DNA of 64,000 nt from Rhizophagus irregularis (lineage: Eukaryota > Glomeromycota > Glomeromycetes > Glomerales > Glomeraceae), in contig NC_089445.1 in NCBI RefSeq assembly GCF_026210795.1, positions 1,426,001 to 1,490,000 of the forward strand, in the 5' to 3' direction. How positions within the stretch are numbered: position 1 is the stretch's first letter; each line of letters opens with the position of its first letter. The notes beneath the pieces were generated by a model, which made no database searches, had not been told where the DNA came from, and saw only the letters and a program-made list of their open reading frames with translations. Positions 1 to 12,700 of the stretch are shown piece by piece. The position numbers and the translations under genes are program-made.

Positions 1-889
1 ATATTAAGGTGGGCATAGTATATAGTCCTTCGTTACACTTCGGACTAAAAAAAGAAATAATTTTATAAATCATCGACATTTCTCGCTCATATGATTCAAA
101 TCTGATACCTAATTTAAATTAAATTATTAAGTCAAGGAATTGCTTCTCCAGTTCGACAAATTAAGAACCACTATATATTATAAAAAAAGAATTTTTTTAT
201 AATTATTAAATGTTATGAAACGGGAATGCCGGTTTTGTATATTTGTATATTTAGTAGGAAAGTTATCAATAACTACAAATACAAGCGTGTTTAAATAAAT
301 TATAAAATATAAGCGATGATATTAAAAATTTCTCTTTCAACATAAATTCATACTCTAGTAGGCGTTTAACTTAATAAATTTGCAAATAAAAATTACATTG
401 ATAAATTTTTTCTAGAATATATTCATTATATTCAAGTTTTCATTTGGCTATTAATTACGGCCGATTAAGAAATTGGTGCATAAATTCATTTTGGATGTGA
501 TTGGATTAAGTTGAATTGGATTTGTTTCACAAAATGGATCGTGTGACATACTTTACAAAGGGTAATAAATTTATATGCATGATAGATTCTAATATTAGGC
601 TAAAATTAAAGGTCTTAACATATACTTCATTCCTCTAATCTAATTATTAGTTGTAGTTCTTTCAGACCTTAATAAAATAAAAATTTTCTTTAAAGCAACA
701 TCAGGAGAATAAAATAAGCGTAGATCTACATGTGTGAAAAACTACGCAAATCTACACCACTCGCGACGATATACGAGTGTGAAAAATTTAGAGTAATTTT
801 CAATAGTATAAAATAGTGTATTTTAAAATTGACGTAGTTTTTTTAATAGTTAAAAATAGTGTAGTAAATTTTTCTCTTAAATTTTTCAC

Positions 890-1085
890 GTTTTATTATT
901 TTTTTTTACTTACACTAAGTCAAAATGATTGCATTTTATTATTTTTTACTTACACTAAGAATAGAACTTAACTCACATTTTATTTATTTTTTTTTACTTA
1001 CACTAAGAATCGAACCGAATACCTCAAGATAAACTATTAATATATTAAGTCTCATTATCCGACCACTACACTATTTGTTCTTTTT
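890..1085 (-). mobile_element. tRNA-derived SINE-like unit
   Basis: On the minus strand a pol III A-box-like stretch, TAGTGGTCGGATAATGAG (1068-1051), is followed about 50 nt later by a B box GGTTCGATTCT (1016-1006). After that come three spaced copies of CTTAGTGTAAG, each followed by an A-rich run (1005-895). The ends cannot form a tRNA acceptor stem, so this is not a functional tRNA. A tRNA-derived SINE with a repetitive 3' tail fits best. Target duplications were not identified. Confidence 0.5.
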
Positions 1086-1483
1086 TTTTAATTATTATAT
1101 TATATTTCATATTTATCTTAGAATAAAAATGTATTTATATAATTTTTTTTATAAATTTTTAGTGTATATCTATTTGTATAAATTTTTTGCAGCTTTTTTA
1201 AATACAAAATTATTCAAAATATTTTAAGTTACATTTTCGCGTGGGTTATGCAAAGTCATGTATTTATGCAAATTTCTAAAGCGTAGATTGCTGGAACTAC
1301 CTACTTATGTAGAATTTATGAAACTTTTTAAGATACAAAATCAACAAAATATTTTTTTAAATTGTTTTTATGTGTAGATTACTTAAATCATATATTTAAG
1401 AAGCTATTTCAAGATAAAAAGTGTCATAAAATTTTCATAAATAGGTAATTTCGAAGTTTTATAAGATACTCCTTATTAAATAA

Positions 1484-1697
1484 GGGGATGGCCAGAAATG
1501 ACGTAATTTAAATTTTAGGATTTTTGCCCCCCCCCCCTCCCCATGTCATCATTCATTTTAGGAAATGTAAAATTAAAACATAATTCTGGCTAGAATTATA
1601 TTAACTACAAGTGTCTAAAAATGGAAGATGTGTAACATCATCATGGTCTTAACCCCCCTCCCCCCCTTAGGAAATGACGTCATTTCTGGCAGTCCCC
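1484..1697. mobile_element. 214-bp MITE, PIF/Harbinger-like (TAA target duplication)
   Basis: The terminal inverted repeats read GGGGATGGCCAGAAATGACG at the left and, reversed, GGGGACTGCCAGAAATGACG at the right. They are flanked by TAA at 1481-1483 and 1698-1700. A 3-bp TAA duplication with a G-rich terminus is typical of PIF/Harbinger MITEs. The interior holds two C-homopolymer tracts (about 1527-1542 and 1653-1669) and no ORF. Confidence 0.65.
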
Positions 1698-2582
1698 TAA
1701 CTATGTTTAAGTGTAAATTATGCAAAATTGTATATTTATAGATTTTTACGGAGTATAAATTTCCAGAGATTATACATATTTGACAACTTTACGCTAATAT
1801 TCGCCTCATATAATCTCCTGATGAATGTGTCCGTCTCTGCAATACATGCGCTTATCACATGATATTATAAAATATAAACTATTTTTAAAAAAAAATTAAA
1901 ATTTTGAATTTGTGATTTACCGACACGGCCGGGATATGAAAACCGAATTTATAACTTTGCGTCGCCTTATCTATATAAAAATTTGTAATATGTTGATACT
2001 GAGAATCCATCACTCCATGATCGTGTTAGTATCGTGTTTATGTTTCAAATCTAAATGCGTTATGTAAGTTATGTATCACTCTTGATCGCCTTTTTGGGTA
2101 ATCCATTTGATACGACTCTCGCGAATGAAATATGGTTGGTTCAATCCAAACTGAATATGTAAATACGCCTTTCAGTTTAAAAAAGAAATTTTCGTTTAGG
2201 CCAAATTGATCTTCTTGTGACACATTCAGCCATAAACATGACGAAAACAATTAAAATACTTAACATTGTTGGCATTATTGATTCATATTTGGTAGTAAAG
2301 ATTCATTCATCCTTTATAAATGGTTATTGTCGAGCCATTTAAATTCATATTTGTAAATTATCTGCTTTCCTAATTATAGTATTTTTCTTACCAAACTTGT
2401 TAAAGAATTTAAATTTAGCTTCTGATTTGAGCCTCAATGTGGCTTCATAGAAACTCATTGGTTGCTATTGAATTAAATAATCGATATTTTTGTTACTATT
2501 TTAGATATTCAATATTCAATGCAATCGTTGGAGTATTTAATGACTCCTTGACGACCGTGTAAAAAAATGGCCTAGCTTCAAG

Positions 2583-4491
2583 ATGGACTTGAATGAGCGA
2601 CCTCCAACATACTACGGAAATTGTTTGGACTGTAAAACACAACGTACTACAATTTCATGGTGTAAGAATTGTGAGATTGCTTTTTTGAAGGAAAATTTCC
2701 CTAATTGGACCAGCGGAAGTTCTATAATAGATGAGTTCATTAGATATACTCAGCTTAATGCGACCAAAAGCATGGATTACCTTGAATGGATCGATTTTGA
2801 TAAATTCGACTTGGTCAAAAATATTAATAAAAGGGGTGCTTTTAGCTCAATATATTCGGCAATTTGGCTTGAAGGACCAAGATGGAATCTGGATGAGGAG
2901 GCTGAAGTATGGACACGTAATGGACCGATTAAGGTTATTCTAAAACGATTGGATAATTCTCAGTACATGAGTCAAGAATTTGTAAATCAAGTAAGTTTTT
3001 TTGTTATAAACAAACAATGTACTAGCGATTAGCAATTTTACTATTTTTGGTTTAAAATTCACCATCGATAAGTTCAAATTAAATTATGGTAATTAAAAGA
3101 GATCTAAAGGTAATAAAGTATAGTAACTGCGGTAGTGTTACAATAGAATTGACAATAATATGTCTAAATCTGGTATACTCATTTATTTATCTGAAAAAAT
3201 ATGTAAAATATGCTCGAGCAGATGAATTGTGACAAATCATCGGTTTTGGTCACTTCTTAGTCCTGTATATTTGTAAATTCATAGTCCAACTTATTCAGTC
3301 GGTTAGACTAATGTGGGTTATATTTTTATTATTAGTTCATTATTGGATGAAGACAAACTTTTATTTACCACATTAGTCCTTCATACTGAACTATATCAGA
3401 CTTATTAGATGAGATATTGGTCGAAGACCGATGTCTTTACTAGGAACCGAGAAATGTATAAAATATATAAAAAATTAATAGCGTCAAAATTATATATAGG
3501 TTCTTCCAATGTCTGCCGATATTGTTTATTTATATATTGCCGGGTTCCTTTTTACTAACGTAAAATCACGTATAAATCTCAAACTTCTATAGTAATAATT
3601 GAACAATGTTAAATTTAATAATATTGAATTTATTTTTCATATTTATTTAAAAAAGTTATATAGGTATCACAAATGCTTACAAAATGGAGCACTAGCAGTT
3701 TGTTTTGGCATAACCAAAGATCCAACATCCAACTATATGTTCGTTATGAGATATTATGAAAATGGGGATTTGTACTCATACCTTGAAGAATCTATGGAGC
3801 TTCTTTGCTGGAGAGATATTGTAGAAATATTATGGTCAATATCAGCGGGACTTGAATCTATTCATGAACATGATTTAGTTCATGGCTATTTACATGGCGG
3901 AAACATATTAATTGAAAGCGAAATGGATTCAGATACTAAAATAGTAGCAATAGCGGATACTGGATTACATGGGCCTGTTGATAAACAAATTTCATCTGAA
4001 CAGATTTATGGCGTAATACCTTTCGTTGCTCCAGAAGTTCTTGATGGAAATGCAATATCCAAAGAATCCGATATTTACAGCTTCGGTATGATCATGTGGA
4101 TGTTATCAGCTGGTATACGTCCATACAAAGACAGACCTCATGATAAGCAACTCATTCAGGAGATCTGCTCAGGATTAAGACCAAATGTAATTGATGGGAC
4201 ACCGCCTGTTTTTTATACATTAATTTACAATGTTTAAATGCCAATCCATTAAATAGACCAACAGCATCCCAAATTTGCGAGTGTTTAGGAAATTGGTTTA
4301 CAGCAATTTGTGATAGTACTGATCCATCTGAGTTATTAAAACAATTTGATACTGCTGAGGATATTAAATTCGCAAGCTTGGAAAATTTTATTCATAATAA
4401 CGTACCATCTCATGAAAAAGCCATCTATATCAGTCGTCCATTAAATTCCCTTAATACTACAGAACCTCCTACTATACCTGAAAAAAATTAA
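2583..4491 (+). pseudogene. Protein kinase-like gene, left palindrome copy (frameshifted)
   Basis: This is the left-arm copy of the pseudokinase gene at 6272-8277. Exon 1 is 2583-2990 (donor GTAAGT at 2991) and exon 2 starts at 3656 after AG, both in phase 0. Exon 1 encodes the four-Cys knuckle, the glycine-rich loop and the VILK lysine, identical in sequence to the other copy. Exon 2 carries the C-lobe motifs, with HGY in place of HRD and DTG in place of DFG. Compared with the right copy one base is lost near 4225, so the frame ends at 4237. Homology resumes in another frame and runs to a TAA at 4489-4491. The last residues also differ from the right copy. Probably non-functional, unless the truncated C-lobe is tolerated. 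Confidence 0.8.
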
Positions 4492-5699
4492 TAAGAAACG
4501 ATTAATTATCACTGTATATGTTTTATGATTAGTACTATGTACATTAAGTTCAATATAAGATTAATATAAGATATTATTTTACTAGAAATAGTATTAGTTA
4601 GAACCTTATTTCTTATAAACTTACGAGCTCTTTTTTAACTTAAAAAATTAAATTTTAAATTCGATTAATTAATACTATGCATTATCATTAAAAAACATAA
4701 GATAGCAATGCAACCTATACTAGAGTATCTTGCCCTAACAATAATAAATTATAAGGGGATTAAGGACATTAAGAAAGAAAATTTTTAAGTTTTTTAGATA
4801 AGGTCTCGTGAAATAGTAGTATTTAATTTTTCATATAACGTATGACAAGGTTTTAGTTTGAATTAAGTTAAGTAGTATTCAATATTTATCAAGAATGATT
4901 TTATAAAGATTTTATATTTATGCATTAAAAATCAAGAAACTTATGTTTAACAATTTAAATTAAAGATTTATATAAAACTACAATTTATTTACATGAAATT
5001 ATTTTAAATTCTTTTTACCTATAAGAAATGAAGAAATTCAATAAAAACAAAATTTTATTTTGCTGATTTCTGATTATTATTTGTAAAAATTATTATTAAT
5101 TAGATATTTATACAAGTGCCGCCCATTATAACGACACTCTTCAGGCAATTAGTTCCTTTTCTAGATGAAGGTGGGTGGGTGGATTGAGGAGTAGCCAGTA
5201 TAGCGCTAGTATGCTTGATTTTGGAAGCTCATCTTTTACTGCGGCAGTCGGTCCTGTGATAAGATAAGACTGGTTGGTGGTTGATTACGGTACGGTATAG
5301 TACTATTCGTAATTCATATCGACTGATTGGAAAAATTAAGCCAATTAATATTTAAGCTCAGTTGATGGTTCATTATGTAACTGATGGGTTACTTATTGCC
5401 ATTAGCATATAAAATTATGGGGGGCTTTTCTGATCAGCCGATATGTTTTATGGGCGAAGCATAGTACACTTCTTAGGAAGTTCCATGTGGTACTAGAGAC
5501 GTAGTACTTTATTAATATAAAGTACAACAGCAATATTACGAAATGAACATAGAATATGTGCTTTTATCTACTTAAAAGTATTTATTCACATGATTTCAAA
5601 TATGGTAATAATTCTTATTAATATCATAATTTTACAAATAAAAATTTTGAGGAATAGGTAATTATAAGTAAAATTATTTTGAATGAATTTTTTTTTTTA
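4492..5699. other. Palindrome centre and spacer, no gene
   Basis: 4492-5042 is the innermost left-arm sequence, pairing with about 5700-6250. About 5043-5699 is unpaired spacer. It contains a short G-rich stretch (GGTGGGTGGGTGGATTG near 5170), and about 5520-5620 resembles 19687-19780. No ORF of note. Confidence 0.6.
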
Positions 5700-8600
5700 C
5701 AATTTCTAATTCTCTTATAAGTTAAAAAGGATTAAAATAATTTCATCTAGAAAATTGTGGCTTTTACATAAACTTTAACTTAAACATAATTTTCTTGGTT
5801 TTTAATGCATAAATATAAATCCTTAACAAAAAATTATTCTTAATAAATATAAAATTCTTAACTTAATTCAAACTAAAATCTTATCATACGTTACATATGA
5901 CAAACTAAATACTATTTTACGAGATCTTATCTAAGAAACTTAAAATTTTCTTTCGAAATTTCCTTAGTCCTCTTATAATTTATTTCTGTTAGAGGACCAT
6001 AACATATTATCTTATCTATACTCTATAGGTTCAGTTACTATATATTATCTTATGTTCTTTAATAAAGTTTAATTTTTTAAATTAAAAATAAATCGTAAAT
6101 AAATCGTAAGTTTATAAAGAAAACTTTCATTTAAAATTTAGATATAAGGTTCTACATGCATTTCTTCTAATTAAATATTTCTAGTAAAATAATATCTTAT
6201 ACTAACTGAATCTTATTAAACTTCTAATATACATAATCATAAAACATATAATGATAATTAGTCATTTCTTATTAAATCTTTCCAAGTACAGGAGATTCCA
6301 TATTAATGGAATTTAATGGACGACTAATATAGATGGCTTTTTCATGAGATGGTACGTTATTATGAATAAAATTTTCCAAGCTTGCGAATTTAATATCCTC
6401 AGCAGTATCAAATTGTTTTAATAACTCAGATGGATCAGTACTATCACAAATTGCTGTAACCCAATTTCCTAAACACTCGCAAATTTGGGATGCTGTTGGT
6501 CTATTTAATGGATTGGCATTTAAACATTGTAACATTAATCTAGAAAAAACGGGCGGTGTCCCATTAATTTCATTTGGTCTTAATCCTGAGCAGATCTCTT
6601 GAATGAGTTGCTTATCATGAGGTCTGTCATTGTATGGTCGTATACCGGCTGATAACATCCACATGATCATGCCGAAGCTGTAAATATCGGATTCTTTGGA
6701 TATTGCACTTCCATCAAGGACTTCTGGGGCAACGAAAGGTATTACGCCATAAATCTGTTCAGATGAAACTTGTTTATCAACAGGCCCATGTAATCCAGTA
6801 TCCGCTATTTTAGCATCAACTGAATTCATTTCGCTTTCAATTAATATGTTTCCTCCATGTAAATAGCCATGAACTAAATCATGTTCATGAATAGATTCAA
6901 GTCCTGTTGATATTGACCATAATATGTCTACAATATCTCTCCAGCAAAGGATCTCCATAGATTCTTCAAGATACGAGTACAAATCCCCATTTTCATAATA
7001 TCTTATAACGAACATATAGTTGGATGTTGGATCTTTGGTTATGCCAAAACAATCTGCTAGTGCTCCATTTTGTAAGCATTTGTGATATCTATATAACTTT
7101 TTTTAAATATGAAAAATAAATTCAATATTATTAAGTATAACATCATTTAATTATTACTATAAAAGTTTGAGATTTATTCGTGATTTTACGTTAGTAAAAA
7201 GGAACCCGGCAATATATAAATAGACAAGATCGGCACTCACTGCCCGAACCTATATATAATCTTAACGCTATTACTTTTTATATATTTTATATATTGCTCG
7301 GTTCCAGGTAAAAATATCGGTCTTCGACCAATATCCCATCTAATAAGTCCGACATAGTTCAGTCTGAAGGACTAACGTGGTAAATAAAAATTAAATCCAA
7401 TAAAGAATCAAAAATAAAAAAATATAACCCACATAGCCCTACCCTATAAAAAAAATTCTGGAAAAACTCCGGTAAATGATCATTTTTTTAGTTTTATTCC
7501 GAAGAAACTCAGACACGTGATCATTTTTCTGAAAAATTTTTTATAGGGCTAACCGACTGAACAATAATAAGTTGGACTATGAATTTACAAATAAACAGGA
7601 CTGAGAAGTGACCAAAACCGATGATTTGTCACAGTTCATCTGCTCGAACATATTTTACATATTTTTTCAGATAAATAAATGAGTATACCAGATTTAGACA
7701 TATTATTGTCAATTCTATTGTAACACTACCGCAGTTACTGTACTTTATTACTTTTGATCTCTTTTAATTACCATAATTTAATTTGAACTTATCGATGGTG
7801 AATTTTAAACCAAAAATAGTAAAATTGCTAATCACTAGTACATTGTTTGTTTATAACAAAAAAACTTACTTGATTTACAAATTCTTGACTCATGTACTGA
7901 GAATTATCCAATCGTTTTAGAATAACCTTAATCGGTCCATTACGTGTCCATACTTCAGCCTCCTCATCCAGATTCCACCTTGGTCCTTCAAGCCAAATTG
8001 CCGAATATATTGAGCTAAAAGCACCCCTTTTATTAATATTTTTGACCAAGTCGAATTTATCAAAATCGATCCATTCAAGGTAATCCATGCTTTTGGTCGC
8101 ATTAAGCTGAGTATATCTAATGAACTCATCTATTATAGAACTTCCGCTGGTCCAATTGGGGAAATTTTCCTTCAAAAAAGCAATCTCACAATTCTTACAC
8201 CATGAAATTGTAGTACGTTGTGTTTTACAGTCCAAACAATTTCCGTAGTATGTTGGAGGTCGCTCATTCAAGTCCATCTTGAAGCTAGGCCATTTTTTTA
8301 CACGGTCGTCAAGGAGTCATTAAATACTCCAACGATTGCATTGAATATTGAATATCTAAAATAGTGACAAAAATATCGATTATTTAATTTAATAACATCC
8401 AATGAGTTTCTAATTGAAGCCACATTGAGGCTTAAATCAGAATCTAGATTTTAAATCCTTTAACATTTTTGGTAGAATAATACTGGTAAGAAAAATACCA
8501 TTTAGGAAAGCAGATAATTTACAAATATGAATTTAAGTGGATTGATAATAACCATTTTTAAAGGATGAATGAATCTTTACTACCAAATATGAATCAATAA

Positions 8601-9797
8601 TGCTAACAATGTTAAGTATTTTAATTGTTTTCGTCATGTTTACGGAGAAAATCCCCGAATGTGTCACAAGAACTAAGACCAATTTGGCTTAAATGTCTTT
8701 TTAAAATGAATTAATAAACCATAAATATTTCTTTTTTGGAAAAGCACTGTCTATGAATAGACTTATATGGCGTATTTACATATTCAGTTGGATTGAACTG
8801 GGTTGAACCGAACCACCATACCATATTTCATTTGCGAGAGCGTTTCAAATGAATTTCCCAATCAGGTAGGCGATCCTTATGTTGAGAGATAATGTTCTTA
8901 ATGGAAATATTAGACTTGAATTTAAATAAGGTCTGAAAGAACTACAACTAATAGAGGAAAGAAGTATATGTTATGACCTTTATACTTTTAGCCTAAACCA
9001 TTCCACCTATTAGAATCTATCATGTATATAAATTTATTTCCTTTGTACAATATGTTATGTCACACGATCCACACAAAGCACAAATCCAATCCAAATCCAA
9101 CAATCAAATCCAAATGACCAATTTTGTACTAATTCATACCGTAATCGGCCGTAATTAATAGCCAAATGAAAACTTGAATATAATGAATATATTCTAGGAA
9201 AATTTTATTGATTAAAATATAATAAGTATCAATGTGATTTTTATTTGAGTTAACGCCTACTATGAGTATGAATTTATGTTGAAAGAGAAATTTTTAATAC
9301 CATCGCTTATATTTTTTAATTCATTTAAACAATGATTAAAAATAAGAAAAAAATTTTTTTTGGAATTACCTTAGACTTATTCTTGACATTTTTGTTCGAG
9401 TTATTTGACATAAATAGCTAGTAGGGTAATCCAAACTAAGTTATAATATCATCAGACCTAAATTTCATTCACAGAGAAATGATAAAATAACTCACTAATT
9501 CAAAAACAATATACAATGTCATCAAACCTACCGCTTAGTATTTGTAGTTGTTGATATCTTTCCTAAATATACAAATATACAAAACATTCCCGTTTCATAA
9601 CATTTAATAATTATAAAATTCATTTTTTATAATATATAGTGGTTCTAATTTGACGAATTGGAGAAGAAATTTCTTGACTTAATAATTTAATTTAAATTAG
9701 GTATCGGATTTTAAATTTTATGAGCAAGAAATGTTGAGGATTTATAAAGTTATTTCTTTTTTTAGTCCGAAGTGTAACGAAGGAATATATACTATGG
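5700..9797 (-). repeat. Right arm of large inverted repeat
   Basis: Reverse complement of the left arm, in the same order: inner A+T-rich segment, kinase 3' end, intron, kinase exon 1, upstream region, and terminal segment ending near 9797. Coding sequence is the best conserved; upstream non-coding sequence carries many substitutions and small indels, so the duplication is not very recent or non-coding divergence has been fast. Confidence 0.9.
6272..8277 (-). CDS. Protein kinase-like protein, predicted pseudokinase (two exons, 410 aa)
   Basis: Exon 1 spans 8277-7870, the intron is 7869-7097 (GTAAGT...AG), and exon 2 spans 7096-6272. The exons join in phase 0 to give 410 residues. Residues 14-30 form a Cys-x2-Cys...Trp-Cys-x2-Cys knuckle. 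A glycine-loop-like segment (RGAFSSIY, 84-91) and a VAIK-type lysine (K121) follow. The C-lobe has APE (259-261) and a DIYSFG helix-F motif (from 273). The catalytic HRD is replaced by HGY (212-214), so the catalytic Asp is missing, and DFG reads DTG (235-237). The fold matches the tyrosine-kinase-like class expanded in Glomeromycotina (family knowledge). Weak or absent phosphotransfer and a scaffold role are inferences. This is the intact member of a palindromic pair. Confidence 0.85.
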
Positions 9798-12700
9798 CCG
9801 CCGTAAGCACAAAAAGTATATACAAAAGTGATCATTTGGATATACAAAAATGTATATTAATAGCTTTTGTACGAAGCTCTATATCTAATTTTTATTTTTT
9901 CTTATTATGTTCTCATATGAAACCTTGTCGGATTTCTTTATCTTTCTTCACAATCATCGCAGTTGATCAACATAATCGGATCAGCATGATGTATATATTA
10001 AACTAACTTCCATAAATTAGAGGAATAATAAGGCGACACATAAAAAAAAATATCCCGGGCGGGTCACCTGAGTGGAAAATCCATCAACCAATAAAAATGC
10101 TCCACAATACAGTATATCACGTGATAAATTAATATAATTTAATTTTATAATAATTTATAATCTAAAATAAAAAATGTCTGACAATTAACAATTTACAAAC
10201 TAAGCCTTTCAATTGTACACTTTCCTTTGATTTTACTAGTTTATGTATGATAAAGGAAAATAAATAATGATTATAGTAAATATATTTATATTTAAACAAG
10301 TGATATTGTATTTTATGTAAATGTTCCAACCCGAATGGATTCAGATATTTTTGTAATAAACAAAAAAAGAAAAAAAAAATTGAATGAAGTAGAATTTAAA
10401 ACATGTTTATACAAGTCACATAAATAGAAAGTATATTTTGGAATTGATCGATGGTAATCTAACTCTATATAACCTCATTATGATACCATATTAGGGTTAA
10501 ACTCTTTTTTAGAAGCATGTGATAGATTTAACAGATACAGTATAGAGCGCGTTATTGACTTTGCCTTAAAAGTATATCGTTGCAAAAATAAATTGACATA
10601 TAGAGTATTGAAATAAATAAATAAATATATATTTATATAAATTTGTTCAAACGTAAAATAAAGTATTATCATCAGGTTTATTTACAAAATATACGAATTT
10701 AGAATTAGAAAAAAAAGAAGGTTCGATTAAAGGTCATTTCATTATAGCATTTGTATTTCCTTTTCCAGTAATTATAATGATCGGAAGAACCTCTGTTTGA
10801 GTAATTTAAATAAGTATTATCTGATTCAGAAATAATATCGGCTAATTATGTAACATAAAGAGAAAGAAGTGATTGCATGTTGTATGAAAATGCTGTGTAA
10901 TATTCCAATATTCCATGATTAAATTAAATGATTTTCATCGTGTTCAAAGGTTTTTGACCGAGAGTTAACCAATTAAAAAATAGGAGAGAAATAAACACAC
11001 TTTTTTTCTAAAAAAATAATCGCTTCGTTTTATTAATGCATGATTTTATACCAATAAATCAAAAGAGTAGATATAGTAATGAATTACAGTTTATGTAAAA
11101 TCTTAAACGTATTATATTGAGGCTGAGATGTTGTACCTCGGTTATCGCTGAGTCAACTTAATTTTTTAATAAATACTACAAATTTGCGACTTTTTTTCTG
11201 ATTTTTAAATCTATCTGCGCCACGTAAAAATTTCGAAAACCCATGATCCTATAAAATAAATATACATATACTTTTTCATGAAACTTATTATTACTTTGAG
11301 TAATATATTATTTGTCGCTCGAGCAGATTAAATCTTGCGAAATTATGCAAATTATTATTAAACACTGTAAAGCTTGTCAGCAGCAATACCTTTTAGTATC
11401 AACAAAGTTTATAAAAAATTAAATTTGTTCGAGCACGTAACCAAATTAATTACTTAAAGATGGCGTATATCATATCAAAAACCCGCAACTAAAGGAGATG
11501 ATATGAAATTATTTTATTTTTACCTGTTGATCCTCGTTGCTGATTGTGTCTCTCAACAACTTATTCAAATTTAATAATATTGAAGATGAATGATCAATAA
11601 AAAATTTTCATCTTTTTTCCCTCGTTGAAAACCTATTTATGAAGAGATACAGTACAAAGATATTACAATTGTTATAAGCATTAGAATATTCACTAAAAAG
11701 ACGCTTTGAGAATAATCGTCAATATTAACTCACGATAATCCGTCAAAGTTAATTGCCTAATTTCGAATTTACAGTAATGTTAACGTGTAAGACATGAAGA
11801 ACCTATACATTCAAATAATTTGGAGTATCCCCAGCAGTGTAAAATCTTGATCGTTTACTGATATTTATAGAAGGTTTCGTTTACTTTAAAATATATTGAA
11901 TTATTTGGCGGATATTTTTATTCTTTGCCTACAATTACATAAAATATTTCAAGTGTTTTTATAAAAATTCAGAATTGGACATTGCTATTGAGAATAATTT
12001 TAAAGCTCGAAGGATCATCATAGTGAAACTGTATATTGGAATTTTAACTGTTGATAAAATTGATCAACCCGTAGCAGCACTTAAAGGTATATAGTTGGAT
12101 TACCGACTGGCCCAAAAAAGAAGTTTAGATCGTTTAGAGCTTTAATTATACGTTCTCTTCATAAGTAGGTTTTGGACGAGGAAGGGATAGGTGTAAATTT
12201 TTTATTATTAAATTTTCAATAAGATTGTTTTTGACGAAGTTGTTGGGAAACATCATTAACAACAAGAGGTTCGACTGGTATAAATGGAAAAATTTCATAT
12301 CATTTCCTCTAGTTGCAAAAAGCCATTTGGAAAAAAATATTGTAGATTTGTAGTAATCACATTTTTTTCATAGTGTTTCCGTTGCGAAATTTTACCGATT
12401 GATGACTAAAATTCCGATTTTCCACGTGACCGCAGATCAATGTTTCGAATGTTAATATAGTCAATATGTAGAAGCATGTTAAAGAGAGCGATAGATGGAA
12501 TAAAGTTTATATTAAAGGTCTTAAATATACACTTTAACTTTGAGTTTGTTAGTGTTGTTAATCTGCTATCCTATTATTTGTATCTAAGTGTATGCGCTAG
12601 GATTAGCAATACTTATTTACCTATACGTTGATCCATTTTAATTAGACCTTCAATTAATATAATTTTATACATATAGCTTAATTTTAAGCTTAACAAGAAC

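Larger units (their letters stand above)
699..1823. mobile_element. Possible insertion in left arm bounded by CATCAGGAGA ends
   Basis: The left arm matches the right arm up to about 700 and again from about 2030. The additional block starts with CATCAGGAGA at 699 and has the inverted form TCTCCTGATG ending at 1823. No convincing target duplication was found and 1824-2030 is also additional, so the boundaries are tentative. The SINE-like unit and the TAA-flanked MITE lie inside it. No protein gene was seen. Confidence 0.4.
1..5042 (+). repeat. Left arm of large inverted repeat
   Basis: The sequence from the window edge to about 5042 reappears in reverse complement at about 5700-9797, for example 18-78 against 9720-9790 and 4980-5042 against 5700-5760. 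The arm contains the pseudokinase copy at 2583-4491. It is about 1 kb longer than its partner because of extra sequence between roughly 700 and 2030, which holds a MITE and a SINE-like unit. The outer end lies at or beyond the window edge. Confidence 0.9.

Noticed and set aside
1000-1085. Functional tRNA gene on the minus strand
   Set aside because: A and B boxes are present, but the flanks cannot pair as an acceptor stem; SINE interpretation preferred.
2038-2250. 70-codon minus-strand ORF
   Set aside because: The matching part of the right palindrome arm does not preserve it; non-coding.
10478-10672. 64-codon ORF rich in Ile/Phe/Tyr
   Set aside because: Typical chance ORF in A+T-rich DNA.
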